A DNA stretch of 40,944 nt from UBA993 sp964436815 (lineage in GTDB: Bacteria; Bacillota; Dethiobacteria; DTU022), in contig CAYTER010000017.1 in assembly GCA_964436815.1 (NCBI GenBank), positions 1-40,944 of the forward strand. The letters are read 5' to 3'. The first letter of the stretch is position 1, and every line of letters starts with the position of its first letter. Below are positions 15,316 through 24,066 of this stretch, piece after piece. Under the pieces are notes generated by a model. That model did not search any database, was not told the DNA's origin, and saw only the letters and a list, made by a program, of their open reading frames with translations. The position numbers and the translations under genes are program-made.

Positions 15316-17316
15316 ATGCTGATGCGAAAACTGCAAAAACTGGCACCTGGGGAGATTAAACCGTCAGGGTACATTTGCAGAATCCTGGAGCTGCAGGCTG
15401 CTGGAATTACCGGCTTGATCAGTGAAATCTGGCCAGATCTGTCTGATGACTCGGGCTGGCTTGGTGGCCGGGGTGAATCCTGGGAACGTGGTCCATATTA
15501 TCTTGATGGATTGATTCCCCTTGCTTACCTGCTGGAAGATCCGGTCTTAATCGAGAAAGCTCGCAAGTGGATTGATGCGATCATTAACAGTCAGCAGGAA
15601 AGCGGTTTTTTTGGACCGTCCTGGAATCTTGACTGGTGGCCGCGGGCAGTTGTCCTGAAAGCTTTCGTCCCCTACTTCCGGGCAACAGGTGATCAGCGGG
15701 TTATCCCTTTCATGCAGAAATACCTGCATTACCAGTTGACGCAGATTGACAGACAGCCTCCCCATTTTTGGGCGTCAGCCAGGGCTCTCGAGGCTGCCGA
15801 AGCAATGGAACTGGTCTTCAGGGAAACCGGCGATCCGGAACCCGCCCGGTTGGCGGATAAATTAAAAAATTACATGTTTGACTGGTTTCGCTATTTTGAA
15901 ATCTGGCCCTACAACCAGCCCACTGATGCTTACCTGAATCGGACGATATTTAACCTGTTTAAATCTGTCTTTTCACCCCTTGACAGCCTGGCCAAAAACA
16001 ATCGAAAGTTAAAGCCGCCTGATCCGGCAGAAAAGATCCTCGCGTTTAACCGGAATAAATTAGTGCAGATCTACACTTTTACTCATGGTGTAAATGTTGC
16101 AATGGCTCTTAAATACCCGGTTACCTATGGACTGCTCAGCGGTTCTGCTGAAAACTTTTCTTTACCCTTAAAAGCATACGGGCAGGTGATAGCCAATCAC
16201 GGCATGGCTAACGGCCTCTTCAGCGCTGATGAACATCTGAACGGTTCTGATCCAACTGCCGGGACTGAGCTCTGTGTAGTGGTGGAGCTGCTCTACTCGC
16301 TGGCGGAATTATTGTCAGCGACCGGTGACCCTGCTTATGCCGATCTGATTGAACTGCTAGCCTTCAATGCTCTACCGGCTACTTTTTCGGACGATTTGTG
16401 TTGTCACCAATACCTGCAGCAGGCAAACCAGGTATCGGCTGATAAAAAACGCAGAAAATTTTATGACGCCAACAGCGAATCAAATATCTACGGCCTCGAG
16501 CCCAACTATGGCTGTTGTACTGCCAACCTGCACCAGGGCTTCCCGAAGCTGCTGCTTGGAAGCTGCTTCAAAATCACTGACGGCCTGGCTTTCATGGTTC
16601 ACCTGCCCTGCCGGGTCAAGGTAAAAACGGCAACGGGTCAGACCCTGGTAATCAGGCAGCATGCTGACTATCCTTTTGAAGAGAGACTCGTTTACGAAAT
16701 AGTCGAAGCCGACAATGTTGATTTCATGCTTAAATTCCGGGTCCCCAACCTGACCAGAGGAAAGCTTTTTTATAACGGTGAACCGGTTGGCCTTAGCGGA
16801 CCGGGTATCCTTGAACTGCAACGATCATTTAAGCAGGGTGATCGGATCGAACTGGAAATCGCTGCGCCTCTTACGACCATAAATAACCCGGACGGGAGCA
16901 TCAGTATCAGAAAAGGCTCTATCCTGCTGGCCCTGAAAATTGAAGAAGAGCTGAAAATACTTAGAGGCAGGGAACCCTTTAACTATCGCCAGTATCTGCC
17001 CCGAACAAACTGGAATCTTGCTCCTCTGTTGCAAAAAGGTCAGGTGGAAGTGATCGGTGTCAGGCACAATGCGATCTCTGAAAAACCTTTTAACTCTGCA
17101 TCACCACCCCTTCAGATTGATATCCGGGGCGTGCGGATCATCAATTGGAAAATGAAGCATAACAGCGCCGGGCCTTACCCGGCCCACCCGGTTATTACAG
17201 GCCCGCAGCCGATTACCTTAGTGCCCTACGGTTCTACCAACATTCGTATTGCCCAGTTTCCGCTGATCGACAGCCAGACTGCCATAAGTTCTGCAAGTGA
17301 GGCCGGTTTCCGATGA
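15316..17316 (+). CDS. GH127-family glycoside hydrolase (beta-L-arabinofuranosidase type)
   Basis: 666 aa, with an alpha/alpha-barrel N-terminal half and beta-sandwich C-terminal half as in GH127 (former DUF1680). The unusual zinc-thiolate site of the family is complete: Glu318 and Cys320 in GTELC, and the vicinal pair Cys400-Cys401 in YGCCTANLHQGFPK. In the characterised Bifidobacterium enzyme the first cysteine of the CC pair is the nucleophile. Glu306 (ADEHL) is a candidate acid/base. There is no signal peptide, so it would work in the cytoplasm on imported sugars. It ends in an ATGA overlap with dinB. No sugar transporter or other glycosidase is nearby, so the substrate is open; related families 142 and 146 are alternatives. 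Confidence 0.85.
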   Translation: MLMRKLQKLAPGEIKPSGYICRILELQAAGITGLISEIWPDLSDDSGWLGGRGESWERGPYYLDGLIPLAYLLEDPVLIEKARKWIDAIINSQQESGFFGPSWNLDWWPRAVVLKAFVPYFRATGDQRVIPFMQKYLHYQLTQIDRQPPHFWASARALEAAEAMELVFRETGDPEPARLADKLKNYMFDWFRYFEIWPYNQPTDAYLNRTIFNLFKSVFSPLDSLAKNNRKLKPPDPAEKILAFNRNKLVQIYTFTHGVNVAMALKYPVTYGLLSGSAENFSLPLKAYGQVIANHGMANGLFSADEHLNGSDPTAGTELCVVVELLYSLAELLSATGDPAYADLIELLAFNALPATFSDDLCCHQYLQQANQVSADKKRRKFYDANSESNIYGLEPNYGCCTANLHQGFPKLLLGSCFKITDGLAFMVHLPCRVKVKTATGQTLVIRQHADYPFEERLVYEIVEADNVDFMLKFRVPNLTRGKLFYNGEPVGLSGPGILELQRSFKQGDRIELEIAAPLTTINNPDGSISIRKGSILLALKIEEELKILRGREPFNYRQYLPRTNWNLAPLLQKGQVEVIGVRHNAISEKPFNSASPPLQIDIRGVRIINWKMKHNSAGPYPAHPVITGPQPITLVPYGSTNIRIAQFPLIDSQTAISSASEAGFR

Positions 17317-18479
17317 AAAGAGAACTTGATATCCTGCTCTGCGATCTTGATGCCTTCTTTGCGTCGGTTGAGCAGCTTGATCACCCCGAACTGAGAGGCA
17401 AGCCGGTTATTGTCGGTGGCGATCCTGCCGGGCGGGGAGTGGCTTCCACCTGTTCCTATGAAGCCCGAAAATATGGGGTCAGATCGGCCATGCCGATGAA
17501 AAAAGCAATTGAACTCTGCCCTAATGCTATTGTGGTCAGCGGTAATATAGCCCGTTACAGTGAAGTTTCCAGGCAGGTCAGGGAGATTTTCGAACGCTTT
17601 ACCCCCGATTTGGAAGTTGTCTCGATCGATGAAGCTTACCTTGCCGTAAAAAAGGGCCGGGGCTTGACGGTAGCGGAGGAGATCCACCAAAAAGTGAGGG
17701 AGGAGGTCGGTTTACCGATTAGTGTAGGAGTAGCCTCCAACAAGCTGCTGGCAAAAGTGGCCTGTGAACTGGCAAAACCGAACGCAGTCAAAGCCCTGTG
17801 GCCGGACGATGTTACCGCTTTATTCTGGCCCCTGCCGGTTAGGGCTATACCGGGAATTGGCCCGAAAGCAGCGGAAAGGTTGAATAACCTGGGCATAAAA
17901 ACGGTAAAAGACCTGGCCCACTGTCCTCCGGCCACCCTGCGCCGGATTTTCGGTAACAACAGTGACAGTATCAGGGGCTTTGCTTTTGGCCTGGACGACC
18001 GTGAACTGGAAACCGTCCATGATCTGAAATCAATCTCGGAGGAAACAACCTTCCCCGAAGACATTTATGACCGGCAGGATTATATGCCTGCGGTGATCAG
18101 GGAACTGGCGGCGGGTGTGGGTTACCGACTGCGATCCGCCGGGCTAAAGGCCAGAACCATAACACTTAAGCTGCGCTACAGCGACTTTAAAACGATCACC
18201 CGCAGCAGGTCGTTGCCTGACGCAACGGATAGTGAAAAGGAAATTGACAAAGTTGTCCTTGACTTGTTCAAAAAACACTGTGGCAGCGCCCCCTGGAGGC
18301 TGGTGGGAGTGAAAGTTTCCGGTTTCGACGACGGTGTTCAACTCTCCTTAATTTCCCCTGACCCTGAGGATGAAAAGGAAAGACAGCTCCTTAAAATAAA
18401 AGATTCCTTGCAGCGTAAATTTGGCGCTGCGGTTGTGATCAGCGGTAAGCAGCTTAAAAGTAAAAAAAAGCATAAGTAG
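17313..18479 (+). CDS. dinB: DNA polymerase IV (Y family)
   Basis: Translesion polymerase, 388 aa. Catalytic metal ligands are visible: Asp11 in LLCDLDAFFASVEQ and Asp106-Glu107 in SIDEAYL. CSYEARKYGVRSAMPMKKA is the fingers segment, SVGVASNKLLAKVACELAKPNA the palm, IPGIGPKAAERLNNLGIKTVKDL the helix-hairpin-helix. The C-terminal little-finger domain contains QLSLI (about 353-357), a plausible beta-clamp binding motif. The start overlaps the GH127 stop as ATGA, so translation is probably coupled to an unrelated metabolic gene. No LexA-type box was seen directly upstream. The last residues are lysine-rich. Confidence 0.95.
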   Translation: MKRELDILLCDLDAFFASVEQLDHPELRGKPVIVGGDPAGRGVASTCSYEARKYGVRSAMPMKKAIELCPNAIVVSGNIARYSEVSRQVREIFERFTPDLEVVSIDEAYLAVKKGRGLTVAEEIHQKVREEVGLPISVGVASNKLLAKVACELAKPNAVKALWPDDVTALFWPLPVRAIPGIGPKAAERLNNLGIKTVKDLAHCPPATLRRIFGNNSDSIRGFAFGLDDRELETVHDLKSISEETTFPEDIYDRQDYMPAVIRELAAGVGYRLRSAGLKARTITLKLRYSDFKTITRSRSLPDATDSEKEIDKVVLDLFKKHCGSAPWRLVGVKVSGFDDGVQLSLISPDPEDEKERQLLKIKDSLQRKFGAAVVISGKQLKSKKKHK

Positions 18480-18487
18480 CTATCATT

Positions 18488-18535
18488 TTTCAGCAGGATT
18501 AAATAATTTCAGGTTGAATAATTTCCCTGCTGAAA
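18488..18535. repeat. Inverted repeat downstream of dinB
   Basis: TTTCAGCAGG (18488-18497) and CCTGCTGAAA (18526-18535) form a perfect 10-bp stem with a 28-nt A/T-rich loop. No T run follows, so it is a weak candidate for a terminator, or an RNA-stability or protein-binding site. Confidence 0.5.
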
Positions 18536-18555
18536 CGTCCGGCAAAAGATAATAA

Positions 18556-20349
18556 ATGGGGGTATTATTTTTGAAAAAAATCGCAGTTTTAGTATTGACC
18601 TGTTTTCTTTTTTCAGGTTTCTTGTTAACCGGATGCGATGAAGAGGAGGTGGTTCCCGGGGTGGAGGCGGCGGATGCAGTTTGGACTAACGGGGTAGTAT
18701 TTACCGTTGATGATCAAGAATCATTTGTCGAAGCGGTTGCGGTCAAAGACGGATTAATCATATTTGTCGGCAGCGCAGAAGAAGCTCTGGCTTATATTGG
18801 CGAGCAAACGGAAGTTTACGATCTCGACGGGCAGCTGATGCTACCGGGGATGACCGATTCACATATCCATGCGCCGGGAACGATTTTATCCCAGCTTTAT
18901 CAGATCGATTTAAATGGTATTCTCACCGAAGAGGCCACAATGGCGGTGATCGAGGAATTTGTTGCCGAACACCCCGACCTTGAAATCTATTACGGCGACG
19001 GTTTTTCAGTCGGTGCTTTCTCGGGCGAAGAGGTGGCAAAAGGGCCTCGTAAAGAAAGACTTGACGCAATCAGCGACAAACCGATCATTATCAGTTCTTA
19101 TGACGGCCACAGCCGCTGGTTGAACAGTGCAGCCTTTGAGTATTTTGGCATAACCAAAGATACAGTATCACCGGAAGGTGGAGTGATCGAGAAAACTGAA
19201 GACGGGGAACTGTGGGGCACCCTGAAAGAGCTGGCTATTGAGCTTACACCTTCCCAGGAGTTCAGTGACGAACAGCTGCACAATGCTTTTGTTGCTTTTC
19301 AGGAATACATGCACAGCCTTGGTTATGTGGGGATTACCGACATGGGTTCAGGCATTCTTGCGTCAGAATCCTATGATCCCTTTATGGATATGGACAAAAA
19401 GGGTGAATTGAAGCTTTATGTGATGAAGAACACGGTTATGGACCCGAATGCAGATCTACAGCCGCAAATCGAAAGAGCTGTAGTCAACCGGGACCGCTAC
19501 CAGTCGGAACTTTACTACTACGGCAGCACTAAGTTCTTTGCCGATGGTGTGATTGAAGGGGTAACCGGGTACCTGCTTGAACCTTATACTGAAGCGGCCG
19601 AAGCCGGAAGCGATTATGTTTCTGCTCCGCTCTGGACCCCGGAAAAAATGGCTGAAGCTTTTACTATGGCCAATGCAGAAGGCTTTCAAATTCATGTCCA
19701 CTCCATCGGCGACGCATCAACAAGACAGGTTCTTGATGCCCTGGAGTATGCCTTGGAACAAAACGGCGCAGGAGATTATCGCAATCTGATTACTCACCTG
19801 CAACTTGTTGATCCGGCGGATATCCCTCGCTTTGCCGAACTTGATGTGATCGCCAATCTCCAGCCGTACTGGGCTTTCAAGGAGCCTTACTGGTGGGAAG
19901 TCGTAGACCAGCCACTGTTAGGCGATGAGCGGGCCGAGCGGGAGTACCCGATGCAGTCATTTATTAATGCCGGGGCCCTGCTGGTAAGCTCTTCTGATCA
20001 CGGTGTTACACCATTCCCGGTCCCGTTCTGGGCAATAGAAGTGGGTGTAACCCGCAACCTGAACAACGCTGAGTTTTACGAAGTGGATGATATTGCTGAT
20101 ATCGATGATCCGACCTGGTTACTTGCTCCTCAGGAGAGGGTGTCACTGGTTGATATGATTCGCTCCTTTACCATTAATTCTGCTTTCCAGAACTTCCGCG
20201 AAGACAGGACAGGCAGTATTGAAGTGGGCAAGAGCGCGGATTTTATCATCGTATCACAGAACCTGTTTGAGATCAGTCCGCTCGATATTGATAAAACAGA
20301 AGTTCTGGCAACGATCTTTAAAGGTGAAGTGGTTTGGCAGGCAGAGTAG
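18556..20349 (+). CDS. Lipoprotein amidohydrolase (family 3, YtcJ-like)
   Basis: 597 aa. The N-terminus is a lipoprotein signal: KKIAVLVLTCFLFSGFLLTGC, lipobox Cys27, followed by acidic residues. The mature part is an amidohydrolase-3 enzyme. DSHIH (metal ligands His103, His105) follows MLPGMT; later come HVHSIGDAST, ITHLQLVDP and SSDHGV, and the C-terminal SIEVGKSADFIIV is the usual end of the flanking beta domain. Members hydrolyse amide bonds of small molecules or N-acyl amino acids; the substrate here is unknown. An in-frame TTG at 18571 has GGGGG nine bases upstream and gives a more standard signal peptide, so it may be the true start. A strong terminator follows. Confidence 0.88.
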   Translation: MGVLFLKKIAVLVLTCFLFSGFLLTGCDEEEVVPGVEAADAVWTNGVVFTVDDQESFVEAVAVKDGLIIFVGSAEEALAYIGEQTEVYDLDGQLMLPGMTDSHIHAPGTILSQLYQIDLNGILTEEATMAVIEEFVAEHPDLEIYYGDGFSVGAFSGEEVAKGPRKERLDAISDKPIIISSYDGHSRWLNSAAFEYFGITKDTVSPEGGVIEKTEDGELWGTLKELAIELTPSQEFSDEQLHNAFVAFQEYMHSLGYVGITDMGSGILASESYDPFMDMDKKGELKLYVMKNTVMDPNADLQPQIERAVVNRDRYQSELYYYGSTKFFADGVIEGVTGYLLEPYTEAAEAGSDYVSAPLWTPEKMAEAFTMANAEGFQIHVHSIGDASTRQVLDALEYALEQNGAGDYRNLITHLQLVDPADIPRFAELDVIANLQPYWAFKEPYWWEVVDQPLLGDERAEREYPMQSFINAGALLVSSSDHGVTPFPVPFWAIEVGVTRNLNNAEFYEVDDIADIDDPTWLLAPQERVSLVDMIRSFTINSAFQNFREDRTGSIEVGKSADFIIVSQNLFEISPLDIDKTEVLATIFKGEVVWQAE

Positions 20350-20368
20350 TATTTACCGGTTGTAGACT

Positions 20369-20393
20369 GGGCGGGATTTTCCCGCCCTTTTTT
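20369..20393 (+). terminator. Rho-independent terminator after the amidohydrolase
   Basis: GGGCGGG (20369-20375), loop ATTTT, CCCGCCC (20381-20387), then six T residues and more T-rich sequence. A textbook intrinsic terminator 20 bases after the stop codon. Confidence 0.93.
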
Positions 20394-20476
20394 GTTTTAA
20401 AGGAGCCCCGTAGATTTAAGTTTATGAACATTTAATGATAATATAGAAGAAAATCTAGTCAACGGAGGTGTTGGGG

Positions 20477-21778
20477 ATGCGAAAAGCGATCATCTTGATT
20501 GCCCTGATCGCGATCCTCCTGATACTGGGGGCTTGTTCCGGCCAGGCTGATCAACCGGGATTAGATCCGGATTTGGAACAGGATCCTGATCTGCCGGAAT
20601 CTGATGACGAAGATGCTTTTGATGAAGCCGATCAAGGGTTGCTTACTGTAGTTTATTCTGAAACGGGAGATCTGTGGGTGTCGATTGGTTATAACGCACC
20701 GCAGCAAATAACCTCCGGTCACTTTGACAGCTACCCTCTGCTCTCACCGGATGGATCGAAAATACTGTTCAGAAGGGATGCAGGACTCAGCCCGGCAAAT
20801 CTCTATCGCTTCGAATTATGGGTGATCGGCATCGATGGTAGTGATGAGAGCCTCCTCCTCGGAGTTGATGATCTGCCTGGTGAGATGGGTTATGCCATGG
20901 GAGAGATGGAGGAAACAATGCTCGATCGGCTTCCGCAGCAGATTGCCTGGCTGGATGATAACCGGACAATCGCTTTTAACACCCTGCTTGAAACCGGCTA
21001 TGGTATCCTCGGTTTTTATGACCTCTGGCTGGCCGATTCCCAAACAGGAGAGATCGTCCGTTTACTGGATGATGGTTTAGGAGGTAGTTTTTCCTACTCG
21101 CCTGATGGTAACCGGATCCTGGTTTCAGATCCCGGTTCGGTTTCCATGGTTAATGCCGACGGTAGCGGACGCAGAGTACTGGTTAGCTATCCCTTTGTCA
21201 ACACGGCCAGTGAGTATGCCTACAACCCGCAGCCTGTCTGGGCACCAGATGGCAGCCATGGTTTGGTGGCTATAGCCTCAGAAGAACCCTTCTTTGCCGA
21301 TCCTTACCTGACCCTCTGGCGGCTGCCGCTTAACGGCGATGCCCAGGAGCTGTGCACAGTACCGGGTATTAATCTTTTCAACACCATGTATGACCGGCTC
21401 TGGAATTCAACGCGCACTGACTTCGCCTATCTGGATGACCTCTTTAACCTGCATATCGCCACCCTGAATGGAGAAAGCCTGCAGGTATATGAAAATGGGG
21501 ATCACTTTTTTGGCTTTTCCGCCGACGATCGCTGCTGGGCTTACCGGCAGGGCGGAGAGGTAATGCTCGACGGCATTGATCTCGCACCAGCTCCGTTGGA
21601 GATACCGGAGGGTGATAACTCGGATTGGTTTGAGTTTAAGTGGGTGAATGCCGAAGATTATGTAGTTCTATCAGGGAATTACTATGAAGGCATGACGCTT
21701 TGGACCGGCCGGGTAGGCGGCGACTTAAGGGTCATTGACGCCTTGGTCAATAGTTACGATGCACTCTGGATTAATTAA
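20477..21778 (+). CDS. Lipoprotein with WD40/PD40-type beta-propeller repeats
   Basis: 433 aa. A lipoprotein signal (RKAIILIALIAILLILGAC, lipobox LGAC) is followed by a strongly acidic linker of about 35 residues. The remainder shows TolB/PD40-like blades: LLSPDGSKILFRRD, FSYSPDGNRILVSD and VWAPDGSHGLVA. No catalytic residues are evident, so a binding or scaffolding role outside the membrane is likely. The ATG at 20477 follows GGAGGTG by six bases; the GTG at 20468 overlaps that site and is rejected as a start. It follows another lipoprotein but across a strong terminator, so it should have its own promoter. Confidence 0.8.
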   Translation: MRKAIILIALIAILLILGACSGQADQPGLDPDLEQDPDLPESDDEDAFDEADQGLLTVVYSETGDLWVSIGYNAPQQITSGHFDSYPLLSPDGSKILFRRDAGLSPANLYRFELWVIGIDGSDESLLLGVDDLPGEMGYAMGEMEETMLDRLPQQIAWLDDNRTIAFNTLLETGYGILGFYDLWLADSQTGEIVRLLDDGLGGSFSYSPDGNRILVSDPGSVSMVNADGSGRRVLVSYPFVNTASEYAYNPQPVWAPDGSHGLVAIASEEPFFADPYLTLWRLPLNGDAQELCTVPGINLFNTMYDRLWNSTRTDFAYLDDLFNLHIATLNGESLQVYENGDHFFGFSADDRCWAYRQGGEVMLDGIDLAPAPLEIPEGDNSDWFEFKWVNAEDYVVLSGNYYEGMTLWTGRVGGDLRVIDALVNSYDALWIN

Positions 21779-21821
21779 ATAAAAGCTTGCAAACATTAAA
21801 CTGAGAAAGGAAAAGAGGTTG

Positions 21822-22913
21822 ATGGCCTGGGAAAATCTCTTTGATATTTTCACATTATTAGCCGGCTTCTGGTTGTTATGGCGCATCCCCACTCCAGATG
21901 AACATGGAGAAGTAAGCGCTAAAGTTTCGGTAATTATCCCGGCCCGTAATGAAGAAAAGCGAATCAGGAGGTTGCTCGATTCACTAACCAGGCAGACTCT
22001 TCAACCCTTTGAAATAATTGTTGTTGATGACAGTTCGGAAGATGAGACGAAAAATATTGTTCGCTCTTATGGTCTAAAAGTAGTTGATGCCGGGGATTTG
22101 CCCGATCATTGGCTCGGCAAACCCTGGGCTTGCTGGCAGGGCGCCAGGACAGCAAAAGGGGAGATATTCGTTTTTTTGGATGCTGATACTTATCTCTCAG
22201 AAAATGGTTTGCAGAAAATTGTTACCTCCTATCAAAAAAGGGATGGAGCCCTTTCCATCCAACCTTACCATGAAGTTATAAAACCTTATGAACAGTTGTC
22301 GGCTATTTTTAATATTATTGTGATGATGGGAACGAATCTTTTTACTCCCCTTGGCAGTAAGCTTAAACCCCGGGCATTCTTTGGTCCTTGCGTGGTCTGC
22401 AACCGGGTAGATTATTTTGCTGTAGGAGGACATGAAGCGGTCAGTCGGAGCATTCTTGAGGATATTGACCTGGGGCGGTTGTTTGTTAGGAAAAATTTTC
22501 CGGTCACCTGCCTCGGAGGCAGGGGATCGATCAGTTTCAGGATGTATCCGAACGGTTTAGGGGAAGTTTTCGAAGGTTGGTCTAAGAACTTCAGCTCCGG
22601 GGCTGTGTCGATCGGTTTATTTATCCTTGCCTTAATTGGAGCCTGGATTACAGGTTGTTTATCTGTCGGGATAGATTTATTTGAAGCATTGGTTACCGGC
22701 AGGGGTCTCTGGGCAGGCTCATTATTCTACCTGCTCTTTGGCCTGCAGATTATTTGGATGCTCAGACGCATCGGCAGTTTTAGCTGGTGGTTGATCCTGC
22801 TCTACCCGCTGGCCTTGCTCTTTTTCCTGGTTACTTTTGTTTATTCGGTAATATCATCAATCTTTTTGCACAAGGTAACCTGGAAAGGCCGCAATATTGA
22901 CCCATTAAGCTGA
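21822..22913 (+). CDS. Membrane-bound family 2 glycosyltransferase (CrtQ-like)
   Basis: 363 aa. After an N-terminal membrane segment (about 5-21) comes a GT-A domain: VSVIIPARNEEKRI, IIVVDDSSEDET, the metal-binding DAD (120-122) in FVFLDADTYLS, and the acceptor-site SILEDIDLGRLF. GDLPDHWLGKPWACWQGA is characteristic of CrtQ/HpnB-like enzymes, which glycosylate carotenoid or hopanoid lipids. About three C-terminal membrane segments follow (about 260-350). No carotenoid or hopanoid gene is nearby, so a lipid acceptor is inferred only from the family. The ATG at 21822 was preferred over the TTG directly before it. Confidence 0.85.
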   Translation: MAWENLFDIFTLLAGFWLLWRIPTPDEHGEVSAKVSVIIPARNEEKRIRRLLDSLTRQTLQPFEIIVVDDSSEDETKNIVRSYGLKVVDAGDLPDHWLGKPWACWQGARTAKGEIFVFLDADTYLSENGLQKIVTSYQKRDGALSIQPYHEVIKPYEQLSAIFNIIVMMGTNLFTPLGSKLKPRAFFGPCVVCNRVDYFAVGGHEAVSRSILEDIDLGRLFVRKNFPVTCLGGRGSISFRMYPNGLGEVFEGWSKNFSSGAVSIGLFILALIGAWITGCLSVGIDLFEALVTGRGLWAGSLFYLLFGLQIIWMLRRIGSFSWWLILLYPLALLFFLVTFVYSVISSIFLHKVTWKGRNIDPLS

Positions 22914-22935
22914 GAATTGATTCATGCTTTCAGGT

Positions 22936-22971
22936 CAGGCTCAGCCGGATTATATTTAGCCCAAAAGCCTG
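22936..22971 (+). terminator. Weak hairpin after the glycosyltransferase
   Basis: CAGGCT (22936-22941) pairs with AGCCTG (22966-22971) around a 24-nt loop, followed by GTGTTTTATT. Short stem and long loop make this only a possible terminator. Confidence 0.3.
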
Positions 22972-22996
22972 GTGTTTTATTAAAACGGAGAAATGA

Positions 22997-23734
22997 ATGA
23001 ATAGCAAGCAAAAAGTGGAACACTTTTCAGTTGTATACCAGGAGCGGGTGATTCCGGTCACCCTGACCAGGAAAAAAGTTAAAAACATAAACTTCAGGAT
23101 TATGCGCGATCACAATGTTGCAGTGTCAGCAGCCGATCATGTCCCCCTGCAGGCGATCGAAAAGTTGATCTTCAGAAAAGCTGGTTGGATCCTGAAACAC
23201 TTTGACAGCTATGCCCGAAAACAGGAAAACACGGCTATCTGCAATTATGAAAACGGTGATCAGTTGTACTATCTTGGCCAAACTTATACTCTGCGGCATC
23301 AACCGGCGATTAAAAAGGAAGAAGTACTGATTGACAACCAGAATATATACTTGCTCGCCCGTTCTGATCGTAACCGCGAACAGCGGGAAAAACTAATTGA
23401 AAAGTGGTACAGGGAAAAAGCCAGGTTAATATTTAATCAGTCACTTAATGAGCTATATCCTCTGCTTGAAGGGCACCGCATCCCCAAGCCGGCGCTGGCG
23501 ATTAGAAAAATGAAAACCAGGTGGGGTTCCTGCACACGCAGTAAAAATAAAATTACTCTCAGCCTGGAACTTGTCAAAGCGCCGTCAGCTTGTATTGGCT
23601 ATGTGGTACTTCACGAGCTGGTCCATTTTATTCACCCGCATCATGGTAAAGCCTTTTACGATTGTCTCTCCGATCTGATGCCCGACTGGAAAGAACGGCG
23701 CAGGTATCTGAAAGAAAATACTGCGCCCGGTTAA
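22997..23734 (+). CDS. YgjP/SprT-like metallopeptidase-domain protein
   Basis: 245 aa of the YgjP family (DUF45, peptidase M48-like). The C-terminal part holds TRWGSC (174-179), the zinc motif HELVH (206-210) and a third histidine in HPHHGKAF. E. coli YgjP has been described as a UTP pyrophosphatase in some databases, but the fold is that of a zincin; the role is unsettled. The N-terminal half has the usual VTLTRKKVKNINFRI beta region. GGAG lies just upstream of the start. The stop codon shares the palindromic TTAA with the stop of convergent hgcB, the two coding regions overlapping by four bases. Confidence 0.88.
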   Translation: MNSKQKVEHFSVVYQERVIPVTLTRKKVKNINFRIMRDHNVAVSAADHVPLQAIEKLIFRKAGWILKHFDSYARKQENTAICNYENGDQLYYLGQTYTLRHQPAIKKEEVLIDNQNIYLLARSDRNREQREKLIEKWYREKARLIFNQSLNELYPLLEGHRIPKPALAIRKMKTRWGSCTRSKNKITLSLELVKAPSACIGYVVLHELVHFIHPHHGKAFYDCLSDLMPDWKERRRYLKENTAPG

Positions 23735-24039
23735 TAATCAGAGATACCTTCCAGGGAGCAGCCGCAAACATCTCCGCAACATTTACCCTTGATACCGAGT
23801 TTATCCATCAGTAACGCATAAGCACAGCCTACACCCGGTCGGACATAAATCGCACCCGGAGCACAGTTGCGGGCACAGGCGCCGCACTCCATGCAGGCAT
23901 CGCGGTCTGTAATCGTGCTAAGCCTGTTTTCCAGTGAAAAAACCTGCTGGGGACAAACTTCAATGCATAGCCCGCAGCCATTACATTTGCTTTGATCCAA
24001 CTTTAAGGTGACGACATCCTTTAAGTAACGGTATTTCAT
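23731..24039 (-). CDS. hgcB: HgcB, ferredoxin of mercury methylation
   Basis: 102 aa. Two 4Fe-4S sites are visible: Cys19, 22, 25, 29 (CNGCGLCIEVCP) and Cys49, 52, 55, 59 (CMECGACARNCA, with Ala in place of the usual Pro). GVGCAYA carries Cys72, matching the conserved extra cysteine of HgcB (Cys73 in Pseudodesulfovibrio mercurii). The tail KCCGDVCGC adds Cys87, 88, 92 and 94; C-terminal vicinal cysteines are an HgcB trait. HgcB is thought to reduce the HgcA corrinoid to Co(I) and possibly to handle Hg(II). The gene directly follows hgcA, 27 bases on, with GGAGG nine bases before its ATG. Other dicluster ferredoxins lack this cysteine set and neighbour. Confidence 0.95.
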   Translation of the reverse strand: MKYRYLKDVVTLKLDQSKCNGCGLCIEVCPQQVFSLENRLSTITDRDACMECGACARNCAPGAIYVRPGVGCAYALLMDKLGIKGKCCGDVCGCSLEGISDY

Positions 24040-24066
24040 TTATTTATTCCTCCACCATCGATCAGT

